From assembly GCA_017451025.1 (NCBI GenBank), contig JAFSSM010000050.1, forward strand, positions 51,278 through 115,277: a stretch of DNA of 64,000 nt, in the 5' to 3' direction. Both the position numbers and the translations under genes were made by a program. The notes below the pieces were generated by a model that was given only the letters and a program-made list of their open reading frames with translations, did not search any database and was not told the DNA's origin. Shown piece after piece: positions 1-9,359 of the stretch (position 1 is the stretch's first letter; each line of letters opens with the position of its first letter). Source of the DNA: Synergistaceae bacterium. Its GTDB lineage: Bacteria; Synergistota; Synergistia; Synergistales; Aminobacteriaceae.

Positions 1-2
1 CC

Positions 3-794
3 AACCTGAATTACACGCGCATAACTTCACCTGTGAACGGTGTGGTGATTGACCGTCAGGTTGACGCAGGCCAGACCGTAGCATCGGGCTACCAGACACC
101 GACACTGTTTAAGGTTGCGGAGGACTTGACGCGGATGCAGATTGAGACTCAGGTTGACGAGGCAGACATAGGTACAGTAGCAGAAGGACAGGACGTAACT
201 TTCAGGGTAGATGCATTTCCTGACGAGGTATTTGCGGGAAAAGTAGTGCAGGTGAGGATTGCGCCGAGCACCAGCAATAACGTTGTAACGTACACGGTGA
301 TAATTCACGTCGATAATCCAGAACTGAAGCTGAAGCCGGGAATGACAGCAAACGTTTCGATTGAGACAGCCCGCGCAAATAATGTGCTGAGAATTCCTGT
401 AGCCGCATTGAGGTTCACGCCGCCTGAGGCACTGCTGAACACAATATCGTTCGACAAAAGCGTATTGATGCAGAAAAAGACGCTGAACACCGGGCTTGTC
501 TGGCCCGCACGAGGGGATATGCTCATGCCGCCGGTACAGGTCGTAACGGGAATATCCGACAACAAATGGGTACAGCTTATCTCTGAGAAGGCGACAGCCC
601 AGAGACCGCCAAGGCCGGAAGGAGCACAGCCGAGACCTTCACAGCAGAATCAGGGTCAGCCTCAAGGAACGAGAAGTCTTTTGCGTGAGGATACGGAACT
701 TGTCGTCAATGCTCAGGCCGGAGCTACGACAGGCAGGACGACGCAGGGAGGTCTTTTAGGTACGCCGAGAAGAGGCGGAGGCGGGCCGAGATAA
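3..794 (+). CDS. Periplasmic adaptor subunit of an ABC/RND-type efflux system (HlyD/MacA-like), 5' partial
   Basis: The frame is open from the first bases, so the true start lies left of the window; about 263 residues are visible. The opening residues NYTRITSPVNG are the typical strand where the lipoyl-like domain of HlyD/MacA adaptors resumes, and a beta-barrel domain follows. The C-terminal third is low-complexity, rich in Pro, Gln, Arg and Gly, ending RRGGGGPR, which is unusual for the family. Such proteins span the periplasm and link an inner-membrane transporter to an outer-membrane channel. The stop codon overlaps the start of the ABC ATPase gene by one base, so the two are translationally coupled. 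Family call is firm; the substrate is unknown. Confidence 0.85.
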   Translation, partial: NLNYTRITSPVNGVVIDRQVDAGQTVASGYQTPTLFKVAEDLTRMQIETQVDEADIGTVAEGQDVTFRVDAFPDEVFAGKVVQVRIAPSTSNNVVTYTVIIHVDNPELKLKPGMTANVSIETARANNVLRIPVAALRFTPPEALLNTISFDKSVLMQKKTLNTGLVWPARGDMLMPPVQVVTGISDNKWVQLISEKATAQRPPRPEGAQPRPSQQNQGQPQGTRSLLREDTELVVNAQAGATTGRTTQGGLLGTPRRGGGGPR

Positions 795-1510
795 TGAGCA
801 TAATCGAAGTCAGGGATTTGACGAAAATCTACAAGACCGGCGATATTGAGCTTCATGCTCTTGACGGAGTGAGCTTCAAGATTGAGCGCGGAGAGTTTGT
901 GTGCGTAATGGGGCCTTCTGGTTCTGGCAAGTCCACGATGATGAATATTCTGGGGTGTCTGGATGTTCCGACTTCGGGGCATTACGAACTTGACGGAGTG
1001 AACGTGAAAAATCAGAGTAAGGCGGAATTAGCGGACATACGCAACCAGAAATTGGGCTTTGTGTTTCAGGGGTTTAACCTGCTGCCGAAGGTTGACGCTG
1101 TAGAGAACGTGGAACTGCCGTTGCTGTATCGCGGGGTTGGCGGTTCAGCCAGAAGGAAGGCGGCGGTGAAGGCACTGGAGCGTGTTGGTCTGGGCGAGAG
1201 ATTGCACCACCGTCCTGCGCAGATGTCGGGAGGTCAGCAGCAGCGTGTTGCGATTGCGCGGGCGATTGTTGGTGAGGCACCGATAATTCTTGCTGATGAG
1301 CCTACCGGGAATCTGGACACAAAGACTACGGTTGAGATAATGAATATCTTCACGGCACTGCACAAGCAGGGAATTACGGTGATACTGGTTACGCACGAAC
1401 CTGAGATAGCGACATGGAGCGAGAGGGTACTGCGTTTCCGGGACGGGAAGCTGATTGCGGATGAGGCTGCTCCGAAGATGGAGGACTTGGACTCTGAGGC
1501 GAAACGATAG
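794..1510 (+). CDS. ABC transporter ATP-binding protein (MacB/LolD class)
   Basis: 238 residues, the normal size for a stand-alone ATPase. Walker A GPSGSGKST is at 40-48, Q-loop Gln at 92, the signature SGGQQQ at about 145-150, and Walker B ILADEP with the following GNLD at about 165-175. The LPKVDAVENVELPL stretch is typical of the MacB/LolD/FtsE branch that drives FtsX-fold permeases. It starts on the last base of the adaptor stop codon. It should energise export of a lipoprotein, peptide or drug together with the adaptor. No permease gene follows: the next feature is a terminator and then a convergent gene. The permease must be upstream or elsewhere. Confidence 0.93.
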   Translation: MSIIEVRDLTKIYKTGDIELHALDGVSFKIERGEFVCVMGPSGSGKSTMMNILGCLDVPTSGHYELDGVNVKNQSKAELADIRNQKLGFVFQGFNLLPKVDAVENVELPLLYRGVGGSARRKAAVKALERVGLGERLHHRPAQMSGGQQQRVAIARAIVGEAPIILADEPTGNLDTKTTVEIMNIFTALHKQGITVILVTHEPEIATWSERVLRFRDGKLIADEAAPKMEDLDSEAKR

Positions 1511-1521
1511 ATTGGAAGCGA

Positions 1522-1560
1522 AAATCCCCCTGAGTCTTTATTGGCTTAGGGGGATTTTTT
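1522..1560. terminator. Rho-independent terminator, probably bidirectional
   Basis: The arms AATCCCCCTGAGTC and GGCTTAGGGGGATT form a strong G/C stem with a short loop, followed by a T run on the plus strand. On the minus strand the stem is followed by TTTT, so it can also stop the convergent radical SAM gene. Confidence 0.9.
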
Positions 1561-1602
1561 GTGTGCTTACGAGTTCAGAAAGCCGACGTAAAAGGCAGGG
1601 AA

Positions 1603-2448
1603 TTATACCCATTCACTGATCTTACGTTCGGATACATGCCAGCTAACATCGTTGCGTGTTGAGGCAATATCACAATAGCGGCAGGCAGGTGCAGCATGTG
1701 CAAGTTTCCAGAGGATTTTTCCCGCACTGATATTTTTTTGGTAGATGTCTATATAATCGTCCTCCGTAACTTGAATATTCTGGTGGAACTTTCTGTTGAA
1801 GATGTCCACATGCGGAATAAACGAACATATATACAGTTTGCCATGCTTTAGCGTTGTACAACCGTTACGGATACACGATACAAAATTCTTGTGTACATCA
1901 CCGTTCCCTGATAAATCCAGCGGCCTCTTGCTGAATAAAGCCTTGCTGCCAGTTCCGTACTGACAATTTACCCCAAATTCATTTGCTATAGCCCTTATCT
2001 TCTCCCAATCCAAACTTATAGGGTAATAGCTGATTTTTATCTGTACATTGTTATCCTTGCAGGCAGTCCAGAAACTTTTGTCCTGCTGTGCCAGCAATGC
2101 ACCATTAGTAATGATGTAAATATCGCCTTGCGTGAAATTATCCCTGACAATCTTCATCAAAGTAGTTATCTCTGGATTCAGCAGAGGTTCTCCGCCCAGA
2201 AGACGAATAATTCCGCACTTATGTGAAAATAGTTTTCCCATGCGTTCCATGTCACGGCGAAACTCTTCAATATCGACAAATTCAGGATCGGCTAAAGGCG
2301 AGAAATGATCGCAGCCGCAACAATTCAGATTGCAGTGTTCTGCAACATGCGTCTCAAACGAGATATGATTTATTCCGATGAGGGTCAGGAAATAACGCAA
2401 GAATTTCCACACTGGGACGGGAAGAATTGACTTGAAGAACTGTTTCAT
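1603..2448 (-). CDS. Radical SAM domain protein of unknown substrate
   Basis: 281 residues from the chosen start. Cys39, Cys43 and Cys46 form the CxxxCxxC motif that binds the 4Fe-4S cluster, and GGEPLLNPE at about 85-93 is the SAM-binding motif. Further cysteines near 180-200 and a CRYC near the C-terminus suggest a second, SPASM-like cluster. The start is the ATG at 2448 because GGAGGG lies eight bases upstream; an ATG 14 codons earlier has no such site. It stands alone, between a terminator and divergently placed sbcD. Similar proteins often modify peptides or act near glycan loci, but no partner is visible, so no function is assigned. Confidence 0.85.
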   Translation of the reverse strand: MKQFFKSILPVPVWKFLRYFLTLIGINHISFETHVAEHCNLNCCGCDHFSPLADPEFVDIEEFRRDMERMGKLFSHKCGIIRLLGGEPLLNPEITTLMKIVRDNFTQGDIYIITNGALLAQQDKSFWTACKDNNVQIKISYYPISLDWEKIRAIANEFGVNCQYGTGSKALFSKRPLDLSGNGDVHKNFVSCIRNGCTTLKHGKLYICSFIPHVDIFNRKFHQNIQVTEDDYIDIYQKNISAGKILWKLAHAAPACRYCDIASTRNDVSWHVSERKISEWV

Positions 2449-2559
2449 TGTGCGCAGCCCTCCGTTCCTGACACAGAAGACATTATGCACTCACAAGAAC
2501 TCACAATATTTAAGTTGGGGTTAGGATTAGGACAGATTAAGCCACTGCGAACTGCGAAC

Positions 2560-2589
2560 ATTATACTCACTCATTTTCACAGCTGTCAA
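2560..2589 (-). promoter_or_regulatory. Sigma-70-type promoter for the radical SAM gene
   Basis: On the minus strand TTGACA (2589-2584) and TATAAT (2565-2560) are perfect consensus hexamers separated by 18 bases. They lie about 110 bases upstream of the radical SAM start. Confidence 0.75.
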
Positions 2590-2630
2590 CCTCCTTATTA
2601 CTTGATATTTTGTGTATTCTAACATACAGG

Positions 2631-2636
2631 TATAAT
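2631..2636 (+). promoter_or_regulatory. Candidate -10 element for sbcDC
   Basis: TATAAT lies about 50 bases before the sbcD ATG. The best -35 is TTGTGT at 2610-2615 with a short 15-base spacer, so the promoter is only moderately supported. Confidence 0.4.
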
Positions 2637-2686
2637 AACTCCAATCCACAAAAAATTTCTCACTCAGGCGGTGATTATTATTCACT

Positions 2687-3916
2687 ATGATTAAGCGCAT
2701 TCTCCACACGTCAGACTGGCATCTTGGCCGCAGACTCAAAGAACATGACCGCTCCCAAGAGTTCAGGCAGTTCTTCTCCTGGCTCGAACACATAATCTCC
2801 TCCGAAAATATTGACGCTCTCCTCGTCGCTGGAGACATCTTCGACAATACCACTCCCTCAGTTCAGACTCAGGATATGTACTATTCATTCTTGAGCACCC
2901 TCGCAAATTCTTCCTGCCGCCACATCATAATAACCTCTGGTAATCACGACTCCCCTGCCTTCCTCGATGCTCCCTCAGAACTCCTCAAGCTCAACAATAT
3001 TCACGTCATAGGCCAAGCCCGCGAAAATCCATCTCAAGAAGTCCTCGTACTAACTGACCCGCAAAATAATCCGGAGCTTATCGTCTGTGCAGTTCCCTAC
3101 CTCAGAGACAGAGACGTTCGCTCAGCCAGAGCAGAAGACAGCTTCGAGGAGATGGAACGCTCACTTAAAGCAGGCATCACCAGACACTACGAGGAAGTCT
3201 TCTCTTGTGCGCGCGGACTTCGAGAAAAATTCGATGTCCCGATTGTCGCAATGGGGCATATGTTCCTCGAAAAAGGCAGGACCCAAGAAGACGAAGGAGT
3301 ACGCTCGCTTTATGTCGGTACTGCCGTAAAAATCGGCAGCGAAATTTTCCCTGATGACATAGCTTATACAGCATTAGGACACCTGCATTCACCGCAAAGT
3401 ATAGAGCGAGAAAATATACGCTACAGCGGTTCGCCAATCCCTATGACCTTCGGAGAAGCAGAAGGCCCCCGAAAATCTGTCAGCATTGTCGAGCTTGACG
3501 GCCATAACTTCGCAGGAATAAGGGAGGTGCAGATTCCAGTCTTCCAGAAGCTCAATCGGGTACAAGGCTCAATGCAGGAAATTAATACCCGGCTCGGCCT
3601 TCTGTGCGGCACCGACGAATCTATATGGCTTGAAGTTACTCTGACAGGCAATCAGTATACACCTAACTTTCAGGACAACGTGAACGACTGCGTGAAGGAT
3701 TTTCCACTAATTGAGGTTCTCAGCCTGCGCAATGAATCTACAGTCAGGCATGAAAGTCCCGACACAGATACACTCACGAATCTTGGAGACATAGAGCCTA
3801 TGAAAATGTTTGAGCGTCGAATGGACAAAGAAGGTATCGAAGAAGAAAAACGTTATGACTACAGAAATATGTACATAGAAATTTTGCGCAAAGCAGAAAG
3901 AGAGGGCGTTCACTGA
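2687..3916 (+). CDS. sbcD: Exonuclease SbcCD subunit D (Mre11-type nuclease)
   Basis: 409 residues. The metallophosphoesterase motifs are all present: DWH at 10-12, GDIFD around 49-53, GNHDS at 85-89, GHM around 190-192 and GHLH around 231-234, which supply the two-metal site. SbcD is the nuclease half of the complex that opens DNA hairpins and processes double-strand ends in the cytoplasm. The C-terminal part should carry the SbcC-binding region. Its TGA overlaps the sbcC ATG by one base, so the two subunits are coupled in the normal D-C order. Confidence 0.97.
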   Translation: MIKRILHTSDWHLGRRLKEHDRSQEFRQFFSWLEHIISSENIDALLVAGDIFDNTTPSVQTQDMYYSFLSTLANSSCRHIIITSGNHDSPAFLDAPSELLKLNNIHVIGQARENPSQEVLVLTDPQNNPELIVCAVPYLRDRDVRSARAEDSFEEMERSLKAGITRHYEEVFSCARGLREKFDVPIVAMGHMFLEKGRTQEDEGVRSLYVGTAVKIGSEIFPDDIAYTALGHLHSPQSIERENIRYSGSPIPMTFGEAEGPRKSVSIVELDGHNFAGIREVQIPVFQKLNRVQGSMQEINTRLGLLCGTDESIWLEVTLTGNQYTPNFQDNVNDCVKDFPLIEVLSLRNESTVRHESPDTDTLTNLGDIEPMKMFERRMDKEGIEEEKRYDYRNMYIEILRKAEREGVH

Positions 3917-6627
3917 TGAAGATTTTGAGCATTACGTTCGAAAATTTAAATTCACTTAGGGGAAAGTGGCGCATAGACCTGACAGACAAAGCCTATACTT
4001 CCGACGGAATTTTCGCGATAACAGGTTCTACCGGAGCAGGAAAAACCACAATCTTTGACGCAATATGCCTCGCCCTTTATGGATGCACCCCTAGACTCGG
4101 CAGCGTTACTTCCGGCTCAAACGAAATTATGTCGCGCGGAAAATCCTCATGCTATGCTCACGTTACCTTCACCGCCGACAAAAAGAACTACACGGCCAAG
4201 TGGGGACAGTCCAAGAAAAATGGTGAACTGCAGACCCCGGAGCACCGCCTTGAAGATTCGGATAACGGTATCCCTTTAACCTCAAAGAACAACGACACTC
4301 TCAGGGAAATTATCAGGCTGACGGGAATGGACTTCAAGCGTTTCACGAGGGCAATGATGCTCGAACAGGGCAAGTTCGACTCGTTCCTGACCTCCAGCAA
4401 AAACGAACGTGCAGAGATTCTCGAACTGATTACCGGCACGGAGATTTACAGCACAATCTCGAAGGAAGTATATACGCGGGCAAAAAAGGAAAAAGATATT
4501 TTGCGCGAGAAGGGTATAGAGCTTGAAGCGTTCAAGTCTTCCGGCGGGACAATGACCAGCGACGAAATACAGGCCGAAATTGAACACAGAAAAGCAGCCC
4601 TCGCAGCTCTTGAGGCAGGGTTCAAGTCAGCACGGGAAGCTAGGGACTGGCTCCGCGAAATACGGACGATTGACCAGAACATCAGCAATAACGACGCGGA
4701 CATAGAGACTCAGACGAAACGCTTCGACGCATTCGAGCCCGGACGAATAATTCTCGAACGGGCAGAACGTGCCGCGAGCATTGAGACAGATTACACAAAG
4801 CTGAAGTCCGCCCGCGAAATCCTGGCCAAGTGCGCCGAGTCTGTCAGGGTAATTCAGGAAGGCATTGCACAGAGAGAGGCAGCAATAGCAGAAATCTCCG
4901 ACATGCTCCCCAAACTTTTGGCAGAGCTTGAGGGCAAGAAACACGGCATAACGGATTCACCGGATGCTGTGGCACTGAAAGTCGAGACAGCAGTCGGCGA
5001 TTACGTGAAAGCGGTGCACGATAAGATAGAAAGCGAGCGCAAAACACGCGAGGCTGAAGGAAAAGTTAATGCTCTTCAGAGAGAACTTAAGGACATAGTA
5101 GAAGCAGGGAAGAAGGCCCGTGCAAAAATGGAAGAGGCCGGGCAAAAACAGGATCAGGCTTTGCGTGAATTTATGGCACTTCGGGCAAGAACTACAGCCG
5201 CAGTCCTGGACGAGGAACGCTCAAAATTACAGCCGGGGTCTCCGTGTCCGTTGTGCGGTTCGCGTGAACATCCGGCCTTTACGCACGAACACACATCTGG
5301 AGAATCATCGCAGGAACTATTTACCCAAATGGACAGCTTCTCGGAAAAACTAGAGGCCCTGAAGAAAGCCTACGATGCCGCACAGAATGAACACAGTGAA
5401 CTTTCGGACAGGTGGAGCAATTATTCTGCCGCGCTAAGTGCCGAAATGAATCGGGTGATGATGTCCAAAGAAGATGTGCAGGCCAAGACAGAAAAACTAT
5501 CTGCTTGTCATTCGGCAGTAAGCGAGGCGATAAGGCCCCTGTGTTTCGGCGAAGTCAACGGCACGGAAAAAGTTCTCAGTATGACCCGTGAATGGGCAGA
5601 GAGGGTCAGTCAGCTCGAGAAAGACATACAGAAATCACAGGCAGAGAAGGGCAACCTCGAGTCAGTTCTGGCAACGGAGAAGGCTTCGCTTGAACGCGTA
5701 GTCAATGACCTCAAAGAAGCGGAAGCTGTCCTCGCAGAACAGGAAGCCGCGTTTAAGTTATGTCTTGCTGAGAAAAACTTTGCAGATGAAGGTGATTTTG
5801 TCTTGTCGCTCCAGAACATCAGACAACTTCCGGATCTCAGGAGGGAGTGGCAGGAACTCAATAACAGGATGAATGCTCTTCAGGGTATCAAGGAAAATCT
5901 TGCGCGTAAGCTCGCCGACAAGAAAGCACTGAATTTGACGCAGAAAGGTCTTGAAGAGGCGGAGGCGGACTTCGCTGAACACGAGGCAGCAGTTATCGCC
6001 GCCAAAGGAGATATTGCTTCGCTGGAGCAGAAATTTGCGGAAATAAATTCCCAGCAGGCCAGGATTGATGAACTCACCGGGAAATATGATGAACAGAAGC
6101 TCACTTCACAAAAATGGTCGGCGTTGAGCGAGATGATAGGTTCCTCAAAAGGAGATGCCTACAGAGTTTTTGCACAGCAGATTACGCTTGTACTTGTGGT
6201 GAACAACGCAAATACTTATCTTGAGCGAATGAGCGGCAGGTACACGTTAATTCTCACTCCAGACAGTGATGATTTGTCGATAAGCGTGATTGACGGAGAC
6301 CAGGCAGGAGAAATTCGCCCTACAACGAATCTTTCCGGCGGCGAACGGTTTATTGTGAGTCTGGCTCTGGCTCTTGGCCTGTCCCAGATTTCCGGCAGCA
6401 AAGCACGAGTGGATTCGCTGTTCCTGGACGAAGGCTTCGGAGCACTCGATGAAGATTCCCTGAATACTGCTCTTGAGGCACTGGCCGAAATCAGGCGTGA
6501 AGGACGCATGATCGGCATAATCTCTCATGTCGCGGCACTCAAGGAACGAATTGCGACACAGATTAACGTTATTCCCAAACAGGAAGGCGTAAGCATTATT
6601 GAGGGAGCAGGCTGCTCAAAACTGTGA
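3916..6627 (+). CDS. sbcC: Exonuclease SbcCD subunit C (Rad50-type ATPase)
   Basis: 903 residues. Walker A GSTGAGKTT is at about 37-45. Long Glu/Lys/Ala-rich coiled-coil segments flank a zinc-hook CPLC at about residue 444-447. The ABC signature LSGGE lies near 806 and Walker B LFLDEGFGALDE near 835-846. The two half-sites make the SMC-like head that opens and closes with ATP, while the hook joins two coiled coils. It follows sbcD with a one-base overlap. Length is slightly below the E. coli protein (about 1050), with the difference in the coiled coil. Confidence 0.97.
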   Translation: MKILSITFENLNSLRGKWRIDLTDKAYTSDGIFAITGSTGAGKTTIFDAICLALYGCTPRLGSVTSGSNEIMSRGKSSCYAHVTFTADKKNYTAKWGQSKKNGELQTPEHRLEDSDNGIPLTSKNNDTLREIIRLTGMDFKRFTRAMMLEQGKFDSFLTSSKNERAEILELITGTEIYSTISKEVYTRAKKEKDILREKGIELEAFKSSGGTMTSDEIQAEIEHRKAALAALEAGFKSAREARDWLREIRTIDQNISNNDADIETQTKRFDAFEPGRIILERAERAASIETDYTKLKSAREILAKCAESVRVIQEGIAQREAAIAEISDMLPKLLAELEGKKHGITDSPDAVALKVETAVGDYVKAVHDKIESERKTREAEGKVNALQRELKDIVEAGKKARAKMEEAGQKQDQALREFMALRARTTAAVLDEERSKLQPGSPCPLCGSREHPAFTHEHTSGESSQELFTQMDSFSEKLEALKKAYDAAQNEHSELSDRWSNYSAALSAEMNRVMMSKEDVQAKTEKLSACHSAVSEAIRPLCFGEVNGTEKVLSMTREWAERVSQLEKDIQKSQAEKGNLESVLATEKASLERVVNDLKEAEAVLAEQEAAFKLCLAEKNFADEGDFVLSLQNIRQLPDLRREWQELNNRMNALQGIKENLARKLADKKALNLTQKGLEEAEADFAEHEAAVIAAKGDIASLEQKFAEINSQQARIDELTGKYDEQKLTSQKWSALSEMIGSSKGDAYRVFAQQITLVLVVNNANTYLERMSGRYTLILTPDSDDLSISVIDGDQAGEIRPTTNLSGGERFIVSLALALGLSQISGSKARVDSLFLDEGFGALDEDSLNTALEALAEIRREGRMIGIISHVAALKERIATQINVIPKQEGVSIIEGAGCSKL

Positions 6628-6683
6628 GAGTTATTGTAGAATCATGAAAACATTTCCCCACAAAAACAAAGGAGTGAATAATT

Positions 6684-7937
6684 ATGACTAATCACGTTCT
6701 GTACAGAGGAAGCAGAATGCCCTTGCTTGTGAAAATAGCTATCGGCTTCTTGCTGGGAATACTCTTCGGGTTCATCGCCGCCCCAATGCTCCCAAACACG
6801 CCGTTCCTCAGCGAGCAGGTTATGCCCGTCCTGGATCTGGCCGGGAAAATCTTTCTCCGCCTGCTGACTATGCTAATTGTTCCGTTAGTGTTCTCCTCGC
6901 TGGTTGCAGGTGCCGCTTCAGTAGGAGATGCCCGCAAACTTGGAAGAATAGGCATCAAGACCATAGTGCTCTACCTGATTACGACAGCAGTAGCAATAGT
7001 TCTTGGCCTTTTCATCGGAAATATTATGCAGCCCGGAATCGGTATGAACATTCCCGCAGGACTTCAGCAGTCGGTCAAAGAATCAAAGCCGGTGTTTGAC
7101 GTTATTCTGGACATTTTCCCGAGCAACCCCATATCCGCGATGGTTCAGGCGAATATGCTGCAGATAATCGTGTTCGCGCTGTTTGTCGGAGTGGCGTGCG
7201 TAGTGGCAGGTGAGAAGGGGCAGAGGGTAGCAAACTTCTTCGAGAATTTCGCCGAAGTCATGTACTCAGTTACGCATCTTGTCATGGCCTTAGCACCTTA
7301 CGGAGTGTTCGCGCTTATCGCCACAACCGCCGCAAAGTACGGAATTGCTCTGCTCGCTCCGTTCGCGAAAGTCATCGCCGCAGTTTACATAGGGTGCATA
7401 ATCCACGCACTCGTAATCTACTCACTGTTAATCATTCTGGGCTGTCGTAAATCACCGTTCTGGTACTTCAAGAGCATTCAGGAGGCAGCGATCACGGCGT
7501 TCGTTACCCGTTCCAGTTCGGGGACTCTGCCCGTAACGTTGGCGTGCACCCGCAACAATCTCGGTGTCTCTGAGGGCGTAAGTTCCTTCGTCCTGCCTTT
7601 GGGTGCTACCATCAATATGGACGGTACGGCACTCTATCAGGGAGTGTGTGCCTTGTTCGTAGCGCAGGCGTTCAACATTCCGCTGACCCTCCAGATGCAG
7701 ATCAACATAGTGGTAACCGCAACGCTTGCCTCAATCGGGACAGCAGGAGTACCAGGTGCCGGGCTAATCATGCTAACGATGGTGCTGACCAGCATAGGGC
7801 TTCCCGTTGAAGGTATTGCGCTTGTTGCCGGAATTGACGTAGTGCTCGACGCGGCCCGTACCTGCTTAAACGTTGTGGGAGATACGGCGGTGTGTGCTGT
7901 AGTTGCCTCGAGTGAAGGCGAGACCCTGAAAGGATGA
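6684..7937 (+). CDS. Dicarboxylate/amino acid:cation symporter (SLC1/DAACS family), acidic-substrate type
   Basis: 417 residues with about eight membrane helices and two re-entrant loops. Hairpin 1 carries TRSSSGTLP near 274-282, and NMDGT near 311-315 is the family signature for Na+ and substrate sites. In the last helix D385, D389, R392, T393, N396 and D400 match all the substrate-binding positions of the archaeal aspartate transporter GltPh (D390, D394, R397, T398, N401, D405). The arginine binds a side-chain carboxylate and the aspartate an amino group, so glutamate or aspartate is the likely substrate. AAAGGAGTGA precedes the ATG. A close paralogue follows after ten bases. Confidence 0.93.
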   Translation: MTNHVLYRGSRMPLLVKIAIGFLLGILFGFIAAPMLPNTPFLSEQVMPVLDLAGKIFLRLLTMLIVPLVFSSLVAGAASVGDARKLGRIGIKTIVLYLITTAVAIVLGLFIGNIMQPGIGMNIPAGLQQSVKESKPVFDVILDIFPSNPISAMVQANMLQIIVFALFVGVACVVAGEKGQRVANFFENFAEVMYSVTHLVMALAPYGVFALIATTAAKYGIALLAPFAKVIAAVYIGCIIHALVIYSLLIILGCRKSPFWYFKSIQEAAITAFVTRSSSGTLPVTLACTRNNLGVSEGVSSFVLPLGATINMDGTALYQGVCALFVAQAFNIPLTLQMQINIVVTATLASIGTAGVPGAGLIMLTMVLTSIGLPVEGIALVAGIDVVLDAARTCLNVVGDTAVCAVVASSEGETLKG

Positions 7938-7947
7938 ACTGCACGGC

Positions 7948-9240
7948 ATGAAGACGATAATGTACAGGCACGGCAGAATGCCCCTTCTGCTAAAAATCTC
8001 GATAGGCTTTTTTCTGGGAATAATCTTCGGGTTCATAGCGGCACCTATGCTTCCGTATTCGCTGGTCTTAAGCAGCTATGTGATGCCGTTCATTGAGCTG
8101 TCAGGGAAAATATTTCTCCGCCTCCTCACGATGATAATTGTTCCGCTGGTATTCGCGTCGCTGATTTCTGGAATATCTGCTGTAGGTGATGTGCGCAAAC
8201 TCAGCCGGATGGGCGGAAAAACTATTGCGCTGTACATTACGACAACACTAATTGCTGTGTGCATAGGGATATTCTGTGCGGAACTCTTCAAGCCCGGAAC
8301 ACAAATAGACGTGCCTCTTGGACTTCACAACTATTCGCCGTCAGTAAAACCGATAAGCGACGCGATTCTGGACATCTTTCCGGTGAATCCCATTGCCTCG
8401 ATGGTGAATGCCGACATGCTGCAGATAATAGTGTTCGCAGTATTTTGCGGAGTGGCGTGTATATTTTCGGGAGAGACTGGTGAAAAGGTCTCGGAGTTCT
8501 TCGGGAAAATGGCAGAGGTTATGCACTCGGTTACGCGCATAGTGATGTATTTTGCGCCCTATGGAGTTTTTGCGCTTATCGCGACAAGTGCGGCGGATTT
8601 CGGCCTGCATCTTGTTGCTCCTTTCGCGAAAATTATTGCGGCTGTGTATTCGGCGTGTGCACTTCAAGCTCTGGTAGTTTACTCGCTGATGATTATCGTG
8701 TTCTGCCGGAGGTCTCCTCTGTGGTTCTTCTGGGGAGTTCATGAGGCGGCAATCACAGCATTTGCCACGCGTTCAAGTTCCGTGACTCTCCCGATAACGA
8801 TTGACAACGCACGCCACAGATTGGGAGTATCTCAGGAAGTAAGCTCGTTTGTCCTGCCTCTTGGGGCGACGATAAACATGGACGGCACAGCGATATATCA
8901 GGTAGTAGCTGCGCTGTTTGTGGCTAGGGCGTTCAATGTGCCTATAGACCACCCGCTGCTGACGAAAATATTTATCGCGTCGACTCTTGCGTCGATAGGA
9001 GCTGCAGGTATTCCTGGTGCCGGGCTTGTGATGCTGACGATGGTGCTGACGAGCGCGGGGCTTCCTGTTGAGGGAATAGGGCTTGTTGCTGGAATTGAGG
9101 TAGTGCTCAGTTCGGCGAGCACCTGCATTAATGTGATAGGGGATGCGGCGGTGTGTGCGGTAGTGGCTTCGACGGAAGGAGAAGATTTGACGCACAAGGC
9201 TTCCCGTGATAGAATGCCCGCTGTGAACTACGGGGCGTAG
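7948..9240 (+). CDS. Dicarboxylate/amino acid:cation symporter paralogue with altered substrate site
   Basis: 430 residues, closely similar along its length to the gene just upstream, so a tandem duplicate. TRSSSVTLP and NMDGT are kept, with N395 and D399 in the last helix. The GltPh positions D390, D394 and R397 are instead Glu384, Ser388 and Ser391, so the residues that hold the amino group and side-chain carboxylate are gone. The substrate is therefore likely different (inference). The ATG at 7948 is used; an in-frame ATG at 7960 is possible. The C-terminal tail is extended by about 15 residues and its stop codon lies inside the tRNA-Pro gene. Confidence 0.9.
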   Translation: MKTIMYRHGRMPLLLKISIGFFLGIIFGFIAAPMLPYSLVLSSYVMPFIELSGKIFLRLLTMIIVPLVFASLISGISAVGDVRKLSRMGGKTIALYITTTLIAVCIGIFCAELFKPGTQIDVPLGLHNYSPSVKPISDAILDIFPVNPIASMVNADMLQIIVFAVFCGVACIFSGETGEKVSEFFGKMAEVMHSVTRIVMYFAPYGVFALIATSAADFGLHLVAPFAKIIAAVYSACALQALVVYSLMIIVFCRRSPLWFFWGVHEAAITAFATRSSSVTLPITIDNARHRLGVSQEVSSFVLPLGATINMDGTAIYQVVAALFVARAFNVPIDHPLLTKIFIASTLASIGAAGIPGAGLVMLTMVLTSAGLPVEGIGLVAGIEVVLSSASTCINVIGDAAVCAVVASTEGEDLTHKASRDRMPAVNYGA

Positions 9241-9309
9241 CGCAGTCTGGCTTAGCGCGCATGGTTCGGGTCCATGAGGCCGGAGGTTCGAATCCTCTCG
9301 CCCCGACCA
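9231..9309 (+). tRNA. tRNA-Pro (anticodon CGG)
   Basis: 79 bases including an encoded CCA. The acceptor stem CGGGGCG pairs with CGCCCCG, the D stem is GCGC/GCGC, the anticodon stem CATGG/CCATG holds the loop TTCGGGT (anticodon CGG, reads CCG), and the T arm has loop TTCGAAT. Its first ten bases overlap the 3' end of the symporter CDS, whose TAG stop is tRNA positions 8-10. Confidence 0.97.
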
Positions 9310-9326
9310 ATTAGTGAGAATGATAT

Positions 9327-9359
9327 AGCCGGAGGAGAATGGAACTCTTCCGGCTTTTT
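9327..9359 (+). terminator. Rho-independent terminator after tRNA-Pro
   Basis: AGCCGGAGGAG and CTCTTCCGGCT pair over 11 bases with one G-T wobble and a six-base loop, followed by TTTTT. It begins 17 bases after the tRNA. Confidence 0.9.
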
